Notes: generated by a model not told the origin, from the letters alone. Positions 25,362 to 34,666 are shown, numbered from the stretch's first letter. The stretch: 64,000 bases of DNA from Peptoniphilus lacrimalis DSM 7455 (GCF_000378725.1 NZ_KB900370.1:124001-188000), one strand, 5' to 3'. A program made the numbers and translations.

Positions 25362-26238
25362 AGATATATTTGAAAATTATTACAGAAAATTAAATAAAGA
25401 TATAGATATGCAAAGCTACAAAAAATATATGGAAAATAAAATTTCTAACATTTCCATCAGCTCGACTGATAGGCTCTATCTTGCTAGAGAAAAAAACAGA
25501 CCGACATCTATAGATTTTTTAGATAATATTTTAGAGGATAAGCTGATTTTTAAAGGTGACCGCATAGGTGGAGAAGACTCTTCAATAATTTCTGGAATAG
25601 GTAGAATAAAAGACTTAAATATTTCTTTCGTAGCTATAGAAAAAGGAAAAACTTTTCAGGAAAAAGTAGAAAACAATTTTGGTATGGTTAGCCCTGAAGG
25701 TTTCAGAAAAGCTATAAGAATTTTTAAAGAAGCAGAAAAATTTAATAGACCTGTACTAACAATAATTGATACTCCAGGAGCTAATCCCTCACCAAAATCA
25801 GAAGAAAATGGTCAATCTCAACAAATTGCCAATTCTCTTTTAACGATGTCTTCTTTAAAAGTTCCTATAATTTCAATAATTATTTCTGAAGGATATTCCG
25901 GAGGAGCCTTATCTTTAAGTCTTTGTGATTATTTAATTATGCTTGAAAATGCAATATTTTCCATTCTTTCACCTGAGGGTTTCGGTTCAATAATTTTTAG
26001 AGATTCAAGTAAAGTAGAAGAAGCTGCAAAACTTTTAAAATTTACTGCAAAGGATATGAAAGATTTTGACATCTGTCAGGAAATAATTCCGGAGAAAATT
26101 GATCCATCTTATGAGTATTATAAAGAAATTTTTTCTTATTTACAAAAAGATGTATATGAAAAATTTAAAGATTTACAAAAATTTTCATCAGTAGAATTAA
26201 TAGAAAAAAGACACGAGAGGTATATGAATTGGGATTAA
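25351..26238 (+). CDS. accA: Acetyl-CoA carboxylase carboxyltransferase alpha subunit
   Basis: About 295 residues. 'GDRIGGEDSSIISGIGRI', 'FGMVSPEGFRKAIRIFKEAEKF', 'LTIIDTPGANPSPKSEENGQ' and 'IISEGYSGGALSLSLCDYLIMLENAIFSILSPEG' define AccA. ATG 25351 is preferred because GAGG sits six bases before it; an in-frame ATG at 25339 has no RBS. With AccB, C and D the complete acetyl-CoA carboxylase is encoded inside the fab operon. Confidence 0.95.
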   Translation: MAIKDIFENYYRKLNKDIDMQSYKKYMENKISNISISSTDRLYLAREKNRPTSIDFLDNILEDKLIFKGDRIGGEDSSIISGIGRIKDLNISFVAIEKGKTFQEKVENNFGMVSPEGFRKAIRIFKEAEKFNRPVLTIIDTPGANPSPKSEENGQSQQIANSLLTMSSLKVPIISIIISEGYSGGALSLSLCDYLIMLENAIFSILSPEGFGSIIFRDSSKVEEAAKLLKFTAKDMKDFDICQEIIPEKIDPSYEYYKEIFSYLQKDVYEKFKDLQKFSSVELIEKRHERYMNWD

Positions 26239-27125
26239 TTATAGAAAAAGCTTCAAAAATTGATTTAGAGGATAAAAGAGATAATTTTTATTTTGAAAAA
26301 AGACTGGATACTACAGATGAGTGGATAAGAAAAAGAACAGGAATAAAAGAAAGATTTATATCCCATACTCCTCTTTCTGAAATGGCTACAGATGTGGCTT
26401 TTAAATTAAACTTAAGTCAGGAAGAGAAAGAAAGAATAAAAATACTAATAGTTTCAACTATTGGTGGGGACTATATTGTTCCATCTTTAGCTTCTTATGT
26501 TCATGGAAAATTATCTCTTCCACAGGAAGTTTTAGCCTTTGATATAAATATGGCTTGTTCAGGTTTTGTTGGAGCAAGCATCTTATGCGAAACTTATCTC
26601 AAAGAAAATGAGCTAGCTCTTGTAATTGGAGCTGAAAAATTATCAGATTTTACGGACATGGCAGATAGGTCTACTGCGATAATTTTTGCCGATGGTGCAG
26701 GAGCAGTTTTGTATAAAAAGGATTCATCAAAATTTTATAAGGACTTAGGGACAATTTTTGATAGTAAAAATTTGACTTTAAAAAGAAATTCTTATTTAAA
26801 AATGAATGGTAGGGAAGTTTTTAAATTTGCTATCAATGAAGTTCCCAAGTCTATAAAGAAACTTTTGCAAGAATCAGGTCTAAAAGATGAGGATATAGAT
26901 ATATTTTTACTTCATCAGGCAAATGAGAGAATAAAAAATTCAGTAGAAAAACATTTTAAAGGATATTTTTATTCAAACATAGAAACAATGGGCAATACAT
27001 CTTCGGCTTCTGTGGCAATGAGCCTGGGAGATTTGTATGAAAAAAATATATTAAAGGACAAAAAAATTCTTCTCTGCGGTTTTGGAGGAGGATTAAATTA
27101 TCAAACGTGTATAGTTAGGGGTTAA
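26229..27125 (+). CDS. fabH: 3-oxoacyl-ACP synthase III
   Basis: A 298-residue FabH, slightly short at the N-terminus, where the usual 'GtGsYlP' segment is reduced. Catalytic triad residues are visible: Cys in 'NMACSGFVGAS', His in 'LLHQANERI', Asn in 'ETMGNTSSAS'; 'TTDEWIRKRTGIKER' is the substrate-entry motif. It condenses acetyl-CoA with malonyl-ACP to start chains. TTG 26229 follows GAGAGG and overlaps accA by 10 bp. Confidence 0.93.
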   Translation: MGLIIEKASKIDLEDKRDNFYFEKRLDTTDEWIRKRTGIKERFISHTPLSEMATDVAFKLNLSQEEKERIKILIVSTIGGDYIVPSLASYVHGKLSLPQEVLAFDINMACSGFVGASILCETYLKENELALVIGAEKLSDFTDMADRSTAIIFADGAGAVLYKKDSSKFYKDLGTIFDSKNLTLKRNSYLKMNGREVFKFAINEVPKSIKKLLQESGLKDEDIDIFLLHQANERIKNSVEKHFKGYFYSNIETMGNTSSASVAMSLGDLYEKNILKDKKILLCGFGGGLNYQTCIVRG

Positions 27126-27126
27126 A

Positions 27127-28059
27127 ATGAATTTAGAAAAAATTTTAAATATAAAATATCCCTTTATTCAGGGAGGGATGGCAAATATTTCTAAGGGAAA
27201 GTTTGCAGCAAGCGTATCTGAAGCTGGTGGATTAGGTTTAATAGGTACAGGTGGGATGAGCCCAGAAGATCTGCTTAAAGAAATAAAAATCGCAAAAGAA
27301 AATACAGATAAATTATTTGGAGTTAATCTTCTTTTGCTAAATCCTCAAATTGATGCCTTGGTTGATATTGTGATTTCACAAGGAATAAAATTTCTAACTA
27401 CAGGAGCAGGAAACCCTGGCAAATATATGAAAAGATTTAAAGAAAATAAGATCAAAGTGTTTCCAATAGTATCATCCATAGCCCTTGCAAAAAGAATGGA
27501 AAAGTTAGGTGCTGATGGAATAATTGTTGAAGGCGAGGAGGCGGCTGGCCACATAGGAGATATTTCAACAATGGTACTTCTTCCTCAAGTAGCACAAGCA
27601 GTAAATATTCCTGTAGTAGCAGCCGGTGGTATAGGATCAGGTAGGCAAATTTTTGCTGCGGAAGTTTTAGGAGCAAGTGGAATTCAGTTTGGCACAAGTT
27701 TACTAGCAACTTTTGAATGCCCAATCCACCAAAATTATAAGGAAAAAATAATAAAATCAAAATCTTCTAACATAACAGTTATAGGACTGACAAATGCTTA
27801 TAAAACAAGAGTAATAAAAAATAAGATGGCAAGGACTTATCTTGAAATTGAAAAAACAAATAAAGATAAACTTGCTCTAGAAAAACTTACCTTAGGAGCC
27901 TTGAAAAAAGCAGTTGAGGTTGGTGATATGGAAAATGGGTCAATTATGGCAGGAGAAGTTGTCGGGCAAATAAATGAAATACTCTCTATCAAGGACTTAT
28001 TTGAAAAATTTTACCATGAATATAAAGAAGTTCGAGAATTTTATGAGAATAGAAGATAA
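27127..28059 (+). CDS. fabK: Enoyl-ACP reductase II (FMN-dependent FabK)
   Basis: A 310-residue TIM-barrel flavoprotein. 'YPFIQGGMANIS', 'EAGGLGLIGTGGM', 'GIIVEGEEAAGHIG', and 'IPVVAAGGIGSGRQI...GASGIQFGTSLLATFE' match the FabK branch of the nitronate-monooxygenase superfamily. It does the last reduction of each elongation cycle using NAD(P)H and FMN. No FabI-like gene is in the operon. It overlaps the next, related gene by 17 bp. Confidence 0.93.
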   Translation: MNLEKILNIKYPFIQGGMANISKGKFAASVSEAGGLGLIGTGGMSPEDLLKEIKIAKENTDKLFGVNLLLLNPQIDALVDIVISQGIKFLTTGAGNPGKYMKRFKENKIKVFPIVSSIALAKRMEKLGADGIIVEGEEAAGHIGDISTMVLLPQVAQAVNIPVVAAGGIGSGRQIFAAEVLGASGIQFGTSLLATFECPIHQNYKEKIIKSKSSNITVIGLTNAYKTRVIKNKMARTYLEIEKTNKDKLALEKLTLGALKKAVEVGDMENGSIMAGEVVGQINEILSIKDLFEKFYHEYKEVREFYENRR

Positions 28060-29059
28060 GGTAAAAATACCAATAATCCAGGGAGGAATGGGAGTAGGAA
28101 TTTCTCTTTCAAAACTTGCAGGAAGTGTTGCATCATTAGGCGGCATTGGAACAATTTCAGCAGCTGATATTGGCTTTAAAGAAAAAGATTTTTTTAAAAA
28201 CAGAAAGACTGCTAACTATAGGGCAATTTTTCAGGAAGTTAAAAAAGCTAAAGAAATTTCTAAAGGCAAAGGTATTATTGCCATGAATATTATGTATGCC
28301 ACCTTAGATTACGATGAGATTGTAAAAAAATCAATTGAAGCTGGTGTAGATTTGATAGTTTCTGGGGCAGGACTTCCTTTAAATTTAGCCGAGCTGACAA
28401 AGGGGAAAAATGTCTTAATCGGTCCTATTGTTTCATCTCTAAGGGCATTAAGAATAATTTTAAAGAGATGGAAAAAAGTTGATAAAGTTCCAGATCTAAT
28501 AATTGTAGAAGGTCCTTTAGCTGGTGGCCATCTCGGCTTTAAAGATGTAAATAAAGCTAAAAGCCTAAGAGAAATTACAAAAGAAATTTTAAATTTTTTA
28601 AAAGAAGAAAATTTACAAATCAAAGTTTTTCCAGCAGGCGGCATAAGAAATAAAGAAGAAGTCCAAGAATTTTTATCCATGGGAGCTTATGGAGTTCAAG
28701 TTGCAACACCCTTTATAGCAAGTTACCAGTGTGATGCTCATGAAAATTTCAAAAAAGAAATCATAAGGGCAAGAGATGAAGATTTATCAATAATAAATTC
28801 TCCAGTAGGAATGCCCGCAAGGGCAATAAAAAATAAGTTTCTTTATGATATAGAAAAAGAAAATATCAAGAAAAGAAATATTTCTTGCATAAGATGCATA
28901 AAAACTTGTGACTCAATAAATATGAAATACTGTATTTCAGAATATCTAATAAAATCTGTCCTAGGCTTTGAGGGACTTGTATTTTCAGGAGCAAGAATAG
29001 ATCAAATAAATAAAATTAGAAATGTAAAAGAAATTATAGGAGATTATTTTAATATATGA
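28043..29059 (+). CDS. FabK/nitronate-monooxygenase-like flavoprotein with C-terminal Cys motif
   Basis: About 338 residues. It shares the FabK-type barrel signatures: 'IPIIQGGMGVGIS', 'SLGGIGTISAADIG', 'LIIVEGPLAGGHLG', and 'KVFPAGGIRNKEEVQEFLSMGAYGVQVATPFI'. Unlike FabK it has an extra lobe and a C-x2-C-x3-C-x7-C motif at about residues 281-296 ('CIRCIKTC...YC'), which could bind zinc or an Fe-S cluster. ATG 28043 is chosen as the first start near the conserved barrel; a longer frame runs back through fabK. It may be a second enoyl reductase or act on a different acyl chain or nitronate; unknown. Confidence 0.75.
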   Translation: MRIEDKVKIPIIQGGMGVGISLSKLAGSVASLGGIGTISAADIGFKEKDFFKNRKTANYRAIFQEVKKAKEISKGKGIIAMNIMYATLDYDEIVKKSIEAGVDLIVSGAGLPLNLAELTKGKNVLIGPIVSSLRALRIILKRWKKVDKVPDLIIVEGPLAGGHLGFKDVNKAKSLREITKEILNFLKEENLQIKVFPAGGIRNKEEVQEFLSMGAYGVQVATPFIASYQCDAHENFKKEIIRARDEDLSIINSPVGMPARAIKNKFLYDIEKENIKKRNISCIRCIKTCDSINMKYCISEYLIKSVLGFEGLVFSGARIDQINKIRNVKEIIGDYFNI

Positions 29060-29964
29060 AAGCATTACTATTTGCTGGTCAAGGCTCACAAATAATGAAT
29101 ATGGGTCTTGATTTTTATGAAAATTCTAAAGAGGCAAGAAGTTTTATTGATAATTTAAAAGAAAAAGATGAAATTTTAAAAGTTCTTAATATGGATGAAG
29201 AAAAACTTAAAGAAACAAAAAACACCCAGCTTGCCCTTATAGCTTTCCAAACAATGGTATCTTTTTTGCTAAGAGATATAGATTTTGATGGCTTTTCCGG
29301 TTTATCTATTGGAGAATACTCTGCCCTTTATAAGTCAGATGTAATAAGCATAGAAGATACAATTAAAATTGCAAAATATAGGGGGCAAAGGATGCAGGAA
29401 GTTTCCAAAAAACTTGACACATCAATGTATGCCTTGATGACAAATAATTATATCCTTGTAGAGGAAGTTTTAAAAAAATTAAGCACAAAAGAAAATTATG
29501 GACAAATTTCAAACATCAATACTGATGGACAGATAGTAATTTCTGGGTCTAAGGATAATTTGCAGGAAGCAGTAAAAATATTTAAAGATAGGGGCATTAG
29601 ATCTATTTCCCTTAAAGTTTCAGGTCCTTTCCACACATCTTATATGAATCCAGTGAAAGAAGATTTGAGAGATTTTTTTGAAAATATTGAATTTAAACCA
29701 CCCCAAAAAAGTCTTTACCTAAACCTAAGCGGACAAAAATATGAGGGTGGAGATTTAAAAGAAATAATGGCTTTTCAAGTAGCAAGCCCAGTAAAATTTA
29801 AAAGTATAATTGAAAATATGATAAATGATGGAATTGATACATTTGTAGAGATAGGATTTTATAATGTTCTTTCAAAGTTTGTCAAAAAAATTAATAAAAA
29901 CGTAAAGACTTATGCGATATCAACTTACAAGTCTTATGAAGAATTTAGGAGTAAATATGAATAA
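29056..29964 (+). CDS. fabD: Malonyl-CoA:ACP transacylase
   Basis: A 302-residue acyltransferase. 'LLFAGQGSQIMNMG', 'GLSIGEYSALYKSD' containing the nucleophile Ser, and 'SGPFHTSYM' with the catalytic His are seen. The usual GHSLGE motif reads GLSIGE here, with Leu in place of the His next to the nucleophile. It moves malonyl from CoA to ACP. ATGA overlap with the upstream flavoprotein; 8-bp overlap region with fabG. Confidence 0.94.
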   Translation: MKALLFAGQGSQIMNMGLDFYENSKEARSFIDNLKEKDEILKVLNMDEEKLKETKNTQLALIAFQTMVSFLLRDIDFDGFSGLSIGEYSALYKSDVISIEDTIKIAKYRGQRMQEVSKKLDTSMYALMTNNYILVEEVLKKLSTKENYGQISNINTDGQIVISGSKDNLQEAVKIFKDRGIRSISLKVSGPFHTSYMNPVKEDLRDFFENIEFKPPQKSLYLNLSGQKYEGGDLKEIMAFQVASPVKFKSIIENMINDGIDTFVEIGFYNVLSKFVKKINKNVKTYAISTYKSYEEFRSKYE

Positions 29965-30667
29965 AGTAGTCCTGATCACGGGAGCAAGTGGCAAGATTGG
30001 TCTAGCTTGTGCTAGAAAATTTAAAGAAGAAAATTATAAGCTTGCACTGGCTTATAGAAGTGAAGAAAAATTAATAAATTTATGTGAATTTAAAGATGAT
30101 AAGGATGTAATTTTCCTTAAAGGTGATTTAAGAAATTCATCCGATTGTAAAAATATTGTAGAAAAAACCATTGAAAAATTTGGTCAGATTCATGTCCTTA
30201 TTAATAATGCTGGAGTCACAAGAGATAAACTTCTATTGACAATGAAAGATGAAGATTTTTCCTATGTTATAGAAAGCAATTTATATTCAGCCTTTTATAT
30301 GTGTAAATATGCCTTGAAAAATATGATAAAAAATAAATATGGAAAGATTATAAATATTTCCTCTGTGGTAGCCTTAAGAGGTAATATTGGTCAGGCAAAT
30401 TATGCAGCATCAAAAGCAGGACTTTTGGGTCTAACAAAATCTTTAAGTGCAGAAGTTGCATCAAGAAATATAAATGTAAATGCCATATGCCCAGGTTTTA
30501 TAAAAAGTCAAATGACACAGGGCTTAGAAGATAAATATGTAGATAAAATTTCAGCCAAAAGATTGGGAGAAGCAAAAGATGTTGCAAGTCTTGCATATTT
30601 TTTAGCAAGTGAAGATTGCTCTTATATTCATGGACAAGAAATTGTAGTTGATGGAGGATTATTATGA
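29957..30667 (+). CDS. fabG: 3-oxoacyl-ACP reductase
   Basis: About 236 residues, short-chain dehydrogenase. 'VVLITGASGKIGLACA' binds NADPH, 'NNAGVTRDKLLLTM' follows, and the Ser-Tyr-Lys triad is in 'INISSVVA..GNIGQANYAASKAG'. ATG 29957 has AGGAG five bases upstream; the frame from 29912 is an extension into fabD. It reduces the 3-keto group in each elongation round. Confidence 0.96.
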   Translation: MNKVVLITGASGKIGLACARKFKEENYKLALAYRSEEKLINLCEFKDDKDVIFLKGDLRNSSDCKNIVEKTIEKFGQIHVLINNAGVTRDKLLLTMKDEDFSYVIESNLYSAFYMCKYALKNMIKNKYGKIINISSVVALRGNIGQANYAASKAGLLGLTKSLSAEVASRNINVNAICPGFIKSQMTQGLEDKYVDKISAKRLGEAKDVASLAYFLASEDCSYIHGQEIVVDGGLL

Positions 30668-31881
30668 ATAGAGTCGTAGTTACTGGAATTGGTTTTATAT
30701 CTCCCTTGGGAAATACCATAGATAAGCTTACAAAAAATTTAAAAATAGGCAAGAATGCTTTAAATGAAATTTCACTCTTCGACAACAAAAATTCTAAAGT
30801 AAAATTTGCATGCCAAGCTGATATAAATCTTGAAGATTTCTTTTCAAAAAAAGAATTGAGAAGGATGGATAGGGTCAGTGCCTTTGGCATTTTGGCAGCA
30901 AGAGATGCATTAAAAGATAGTAAACTTTCAAAAGAAGAAATAAAAAACGCATCAATAATTATAGGGACAGGAATTGGTGGACTTACAACAATAGAGGAAG
31001 AAAGCGAGAAAGCAAATACCAAGGGATATGAAAAAATTTCTCCATTTTTTATTCCAAAGTCAATAGCAAATATAACATCTGCCATGATAGCAATAGATTT
31101 AGGTATTCATGGATACTCCTCCACAAGTGTAACAGCCTGTGCTTCATCACTAACAGCAATTTTAGATGCCTACAGGCATATAAAAGATGGTTACAATAAT
31201 ATAGTTATAGTTGGTGGAAGTGAAGCATCTATTAATAGATTAGGAATTTTTGGTTTTGAATCAATGAAAGCCTTGAGCACTTCAGATGATATAAATAGAG
31301 CCTCTATTCCCTTCGATAAAGAACGACAAGGATTTGTGATGGGAGAGGGAGCAGGAATTTTAGTTTTAGAAGAATACGAGCAAGCTAAAAAAAGAAAGGC
31401 AAAAATTTATGGAGAAATTATAGGAGCAGGAGCAACAACAGATGCCTATCATATAACTGCTCCCTTAGAAAGTGGAGAATTTGCCAAAAAAGCCATGGAA
31501 GAAGCCTTAGCTTCAGCTAAAATTGATGCCACAAAAATTGAATATATAAATGCTCACGGAACTTCAACTAAGTTAAACGACAAAGTGGAAAGTAAAATTT
31601 ATAAAGAACTTTTTACTCATGCAAATATTTCCTCCACAAAATCAATGACAGGTCATCTCTTAGGTGCAAGTGGAGCCTTAGAAGCAATAATTTCTTTAAT
31701 AGCCTTGGATAATAATTTCATTCCTCCGACAATTAATTATAAAGAAAAAGATGATGAGTGCCCAATAAATATAAATACCAAAGCCCTAGACAAAAATTTG
31801 ACCTATGTAATGACAAATTCACTTGGTTTTGGCGGTCATAATGTTTCAGTAATTTTTAAGAAGGTAAAAGATGAAATATGA
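30664..31881 (+). CDS. fabF: 3-oxoacyl-ACP synthase II
   Basis: A 405-residue condensing enzyme, normal length. 'VVVTGIGFISPLGN' opens the protein; the nucleophile Cys is in 'SVTACASSLTAI', and the two His in 'INAHGTSTKLND' and 'SMTGHLLGASGALE'. It elongates acyl-ACP chains. ATGA overlap with fabG and an 11-bp overlap with fabZ show tight coupling. Confidence 0.97.
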   Translation: MNRVVVTGIGFISPLGNTIDKLTKNLKIGKNALNEISLFDNKNSKVKFACQADINLEDFFSKKELRRMDRVSAFGILAARDALKDSKLSKEEIKNASIIIGTGIGGLTTIEEESEKANTKGYEKISPFFIPKSIANITSAMIAIDLGIHGYSSTSVTACASSLTAILDAYRHIKDGYNNIVIVGGSEASINRLGIFGFESMKALSTSDDINRASIPFDKERQGFVMGEGAGILVLEEYEQAKKRKAKIYGEIIGAGATTDAYHITAPLESGEFAKKAMEEALASAKIDATKIEYINAHGTSTKLNDKVESKIYKELFTHANISSTKSMTGHLLGASGALEAIISLIALDNNFIPPTINYKEKDDECPININTKALDKNLTYVMTNSLGFGGHNVSVIFKKVKDEI

Positions 31882-32296
31882 AATAGAAGAAATTTTAAAA
31901 ATTCTTCCCCACAAATATCCCTTTGTATTAATAGATAAAATAATAGATGGTGAAGAAGGTAAATGGGCATTAGGGGTAAAAAATCTCACATACAATGAAG
32001 AATTTTTTCAGGGACATTTTCCAGATAGACCCATAATGCCGGGGGTTTTAATAATAGAAGCCTGTGCACAAACAGGAGCAATTGCAATTTTATCAGCAAA
32101 TAAAAATAAACTTGCAGTCTTTACGTCTATAAAAAATGCAAAATTTAAAAGCCAGTTGAAGCCAGGCGACACAGCATATATAAAAACTCAGCTTGTAAAA
32201 GAAAAATTAAATATAGGCATAGCAAAATCACAAGTAAAAGTAGAAGATAAGATAGTAGCCACTTGCGAATTTTCCTTTGCCCTTATAGATAAATAA
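31871..32296 (+). CDS. fabZ: 3-hydroxyacyl-ACP dehydratase
   Basis: A 141-residue hot-dog fold protein. 'ILPHKYPFVLIDKII' and 'FFQGHFPDRPIMPGVLIIEACAQTGA', with catalytic His and Glu, identify FabZ. It dehydrates 3-hydroxyacyl-ACP. There is no fabA/fabM-type isomerase in the operon, so any unsaturated fatty acids must come from elsewhere. Last gene of the operon; no convincing terminator follows. Confidence 0.97.
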   Translation: MKYEIEEILKILPHKYPFVLIDKIIDGEEGKWALGVKNLTYNEEFFQGHFPDRPIMPGVLIIEACAQTGAIAILSANKNKLAVFTSIKNAKFKSQLKPGDTAYIKTQLVKEKLNIGIAKSQVKVEDKIVATCEFSFALIDK

Positions 32297-32701
32297 AAAA
32301 GTGTAAAAATTCATATTATATTTTACTTTAGTAACATTTAAACTTGAAATTTAATGTACTTTTATTATGAGTAAATTGTCCAATTCTATTTTTCTATATA
32401 TTTTTATAGATATTATAGACCATTGTTAAAAATAAAATATAATTATTAATTATAGACTAAAATTTTATCCTACTATATAATTACAAGGAAAGTGCTAATA
32501 TTTATGCCTATCACTATTTATGAGTATGGTAGAGAAATTCTAAATTTATTGTTTTAGAATAAGTTTTACTTTATTTATAAATTATTTTGTGCATAAAAAA
32601 TAATAACAAGTTTTAAAATATAGAATATTTTCTTTAGCACTTTAAAAAATATGGAAAAATATTATAAATTATTAAAATCCTATAAAAATTGCAGGTGTAA
32701 A
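32297..32701. other. Gene-free AT-rich stretch with a 10-bp inverted repeat pair
   Basis: No plausible gene is seen in about 400 bp. AAAGTGCTAA (32489-32498) and TTAGCACTTT (32634-32643) are perfect inverted copies enclosing 135 bp, giving a 155-bp unit. No target-site duplication is visible. It may be a degenerate miniature element or chance in AT-rich DNA. No clear terminator for the fab operon was found. Confidence 0.4.
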
Positions 32702-33214
32702 ATGAGTTTTGAAATAAAAGGAATAGAAAATTTAAACAATGAAGAAAGATTAAAATATATGGTTAGTTTTGCCAAAGCAACAATAGAAATTGAAAGTGAT
32801 TTTGTTGCAATGATGGCAAATTTATCTTCAGTAATAATGGCAACAATAAAAGATCTTAATTGGGCAGGATTTTATATAGTTCGTAAAGACCAGTTAGTTC
32901 TTGGACCTTTTCAAGGATTGCCAGCTTGCACTAGACTAAAAGATAAGGGTGTATGTGTAAGTGCTTGGCAAAATAAGTCTATTATAAGAGTAAAAAACGT
33001 GCATGAATTTAAGGATCATGTAGCTTGTGACAGTTCATCAAATTCTGAAATGGTTCTTCCTATAAAAATACATGGAGAGGTGATTGCGGTTTTGGATTTA
33101 GACTCGCCAAAAATTGCAAGATTTGGAGAAGTTGAAGAAAAATATTTTGCAGACTTAGTAAAACTTATGGAAGACCAATTAGAAAAAACATATGAAGAAT
33201 TAAAAAATATTTAA
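32702..33214 (+). CDS. msrC: Free methionine-(R)-sulfoxide reductase (GAF domain)
   Basis: About 170 residues, a single GAF domain. The three Cys used by fRMsr enzymes are present: in 'LPACTRLKDKGVCVSAW' and 'HVACDSSSNSEMVLPI'. It reduces free Met-R-sulfoxide, an oxidative-damage repair activity. ATG 32702 has AGGTG just upstream; the frame from 32651 has no RBS. It stands alone between the fab operon and a transporter. Confidence 0.9.
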   Translation: MSFEIKGIENLNNEERLKYMVSFAKATIEIESDFVAMMANLSSVIMATIKDLNWAGFYIVRKDQLVLGPFQGLPACTRLKDKGVCVSAWQNKSIIRVKNVHEFKDHVACDSSSNSEMVLPIKIHGEVIAVLDLDSPKIARFGEVEEKYFADLVKLMEDQLEKTYEELKNI

Positions 33215-33307
33215 TTTTGCATTAAGCATTTATATAATTTATTATAATTACTACAGGTTTTTATTAAAAAATTTTTCTTGTTTATATTAACTCTGTGTGA
33301 ATTTCAA

Positions 33308-33336
33308 TTGACAAAAATTTATCATAGTTATATTAT
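33308..33336 (+). promoter_or_regulatory. Promoter of the symporter gene
   Basis: TTGACA (33308-33313), 17-base spacer, TATTAT (33331-33336). Confidence 0.85.
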
Positions 33337-33387
33337 AGTAGAAGTTGGGCGATTTTTGTCTAAGAAAACTATGAATGGAGTGTGAAT

Positions 33388-34596
33388 ATGAAAAAGAAAG
33401 TTAATTTTTTTGATAGTCTTGTTTTTAAATTAATTATTGCAATAATTATAGGTATTTTTCTTGGGCAGAGTATCAATGAGAATTTAGTAGGAGTTGTTGA
33501 TGCCATAAAAAGAATATTAGGAGATTTTATTGGCTATATGGTTCCTCTAATAATACTTGGTTTTATTTCACCTTCTATTGTTAGTTTGAAAGATTCAGCA
33601 GGAAAGATTTTATCTGTAACTTTAGCTATTTGTTATATATCCTCAGTTGGAGCTGCTACTATGTCTTTATTTGCAGGAAGAATTATTATTCCTCATTTAA
33701 ATATTGCTGAAAATGTAGTAAGTGCTAATGAACTTCCTAAAGCTATTTTTAATCTTGAAATAGCACCTATTATGCCTGTAATGACTGCTCTTATAACATC
33801 AGTCTTGATTGGACTGAGCGTCTTATGGACAAACTCAAAAACTTGGGAGAATCTTCTTTTGGAATTTAATAAGATTGTTTTAGCTATGGTTGATAAAGTC
33901 GTTATTAGATTTTTGCCTTTTTATATTGGTCTGACTTTTACCGAACTTTCTTATGAAGGTGTAGTTATACATGAACTTCCAGTATTTTTAAAGATAATTT
34001 TAATTGTTATAGTTGGTCATTTTATATGGATGGGTTTTCTATATTCTATTGGAGGTTTTATTTCTAAGGCAAATCCTAAAGAAGTTTTTAAACATTATGG
34101 TCCGGCTTATTTTACAGCAGTGGGAACTATGTCTAGTGCGGCAACTCTTCCTGTAGCCTTAAAATGTGCCAGAAAATCTAAGGTTTTAGATGCCCAGATA
34201 AGAGATTTTGTCATACCTATTTGTGCTAACACACATCTGTGCGGCTCAGTTTTAACAGAAACTTTTTTTGTTATGACTGTATCTCAAATTCTTTATGGTG
34301 CTATGCCTAAAATTCCTACTATGATTTTATTTATTTTGCTTTTGGGTATTTTTGCAATTGCAGCTCCTGGAGTTCCAGGAGGGACTGTTGTAGCATCTCT
34401 TGGTTTGATTACTAGCGTTTTAGGTTTTAACGATACAGGCACAGCCCTTATGTTGTCAATTTTTGCCCTTCAAGATTCTTTTGGAACTGCTTGTAATATA
34501 ACTGGAGATGGAGCTATCGCTCTTATTGTTACAGGTATTTTTAAAAAAGTTCCAGGGAAAAATGAAAATTCTATAAATGTGAAAAATAATAATTAG
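33388..34596 (+). CDS. Dicarboxylate/amino acid:cation symporter (DAACS family)
   Basis: About 402 residues with eight or so hydrophobic segments. 'FLGQSINENLVGVVDAIKRILGDFIGYMVPLIILGFI', 'TAVGTMSSAATLPVALKCARKS' (HP1 serine-rich tip), 'CANTHLCGSVLTETFF', and 'PGVPGGTVVASLG' followed by 'TGDGAIALIVTG' are GltP/DctA/SstT features. It probably imports glutamate, serine or a dicarboxylate with Na+ or H+; glutamate would suit the fermentation genes at the window's end. ATG 33388 is chosen over GTG 33382 because GGAG is seven bases upstream. Confidence 0.87.
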   Translation: MKKKVNFFDSLVFKLIIAIIIGIFLGQSINENLVGVVDAIKRILGDFIGYMVPLIILGFISPSIVSLKDSAGKILSVTLAICYISSVGAATMSLFAGRIIIPHLNIAENVVSANELPKAIFNLEIAPIMPVMTALITSVLIGLSVLWTNSKTWENLLLEFNKIVLAMVDKVVIRFLPFYIGLTFTELSYEGVVIHELPVFLKIILIVIVGHFIWMGFLYSIGGFISKANPKEVFKHYGPAYFTAVGTMSSAATLPVALKCARKSKVLDAQIRDFVIPICANTHLCGSVLTETFFVMTVSQILYGAMPKIPTMILFILLLGIFAIAAPGVPGGTVVASLGLITSVLGFNDTGTALMLSIFALQDSFGTACNITGDGAIALIVTGIFKKVPGKNENSINVKNNN

Positions 34597-34603
34597 TTAA
34601 TTG

Positions 34604-34637
34604 GAAACTTGCTTTGTTCAAGTTTCTATTTTTTTAT
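34604..34637 (+). terminator. Terminator after the symporter
   Basis: GAAACTTG (34604-34611) pairs with CAAGTTTC (34619-34626), followed by a T-run that leads straight into the next -35 box. Confidence 0.85.
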
Positions 34638-34666
34638 TTGACAAAATGAAAAATGAGTAATATTAT
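34638..34666 (+). promoter_or_regulatory. Promoter of the DUF1275 gene
   Basis: TTGACA (34638-34643), 17-base spacer, TATTAT (34661-34666). The expected RNA start near 34673 excludes the upstream GTG (34669) as start codon of the gene. Confidence 0.87.

Noticed and set aside
30498-31085. 195-residue minus-strand open frame across fabG and fabF
   Set aside because: Antisense shadow of two certain genes; no RBS and low-complexity hydrophobic composition.
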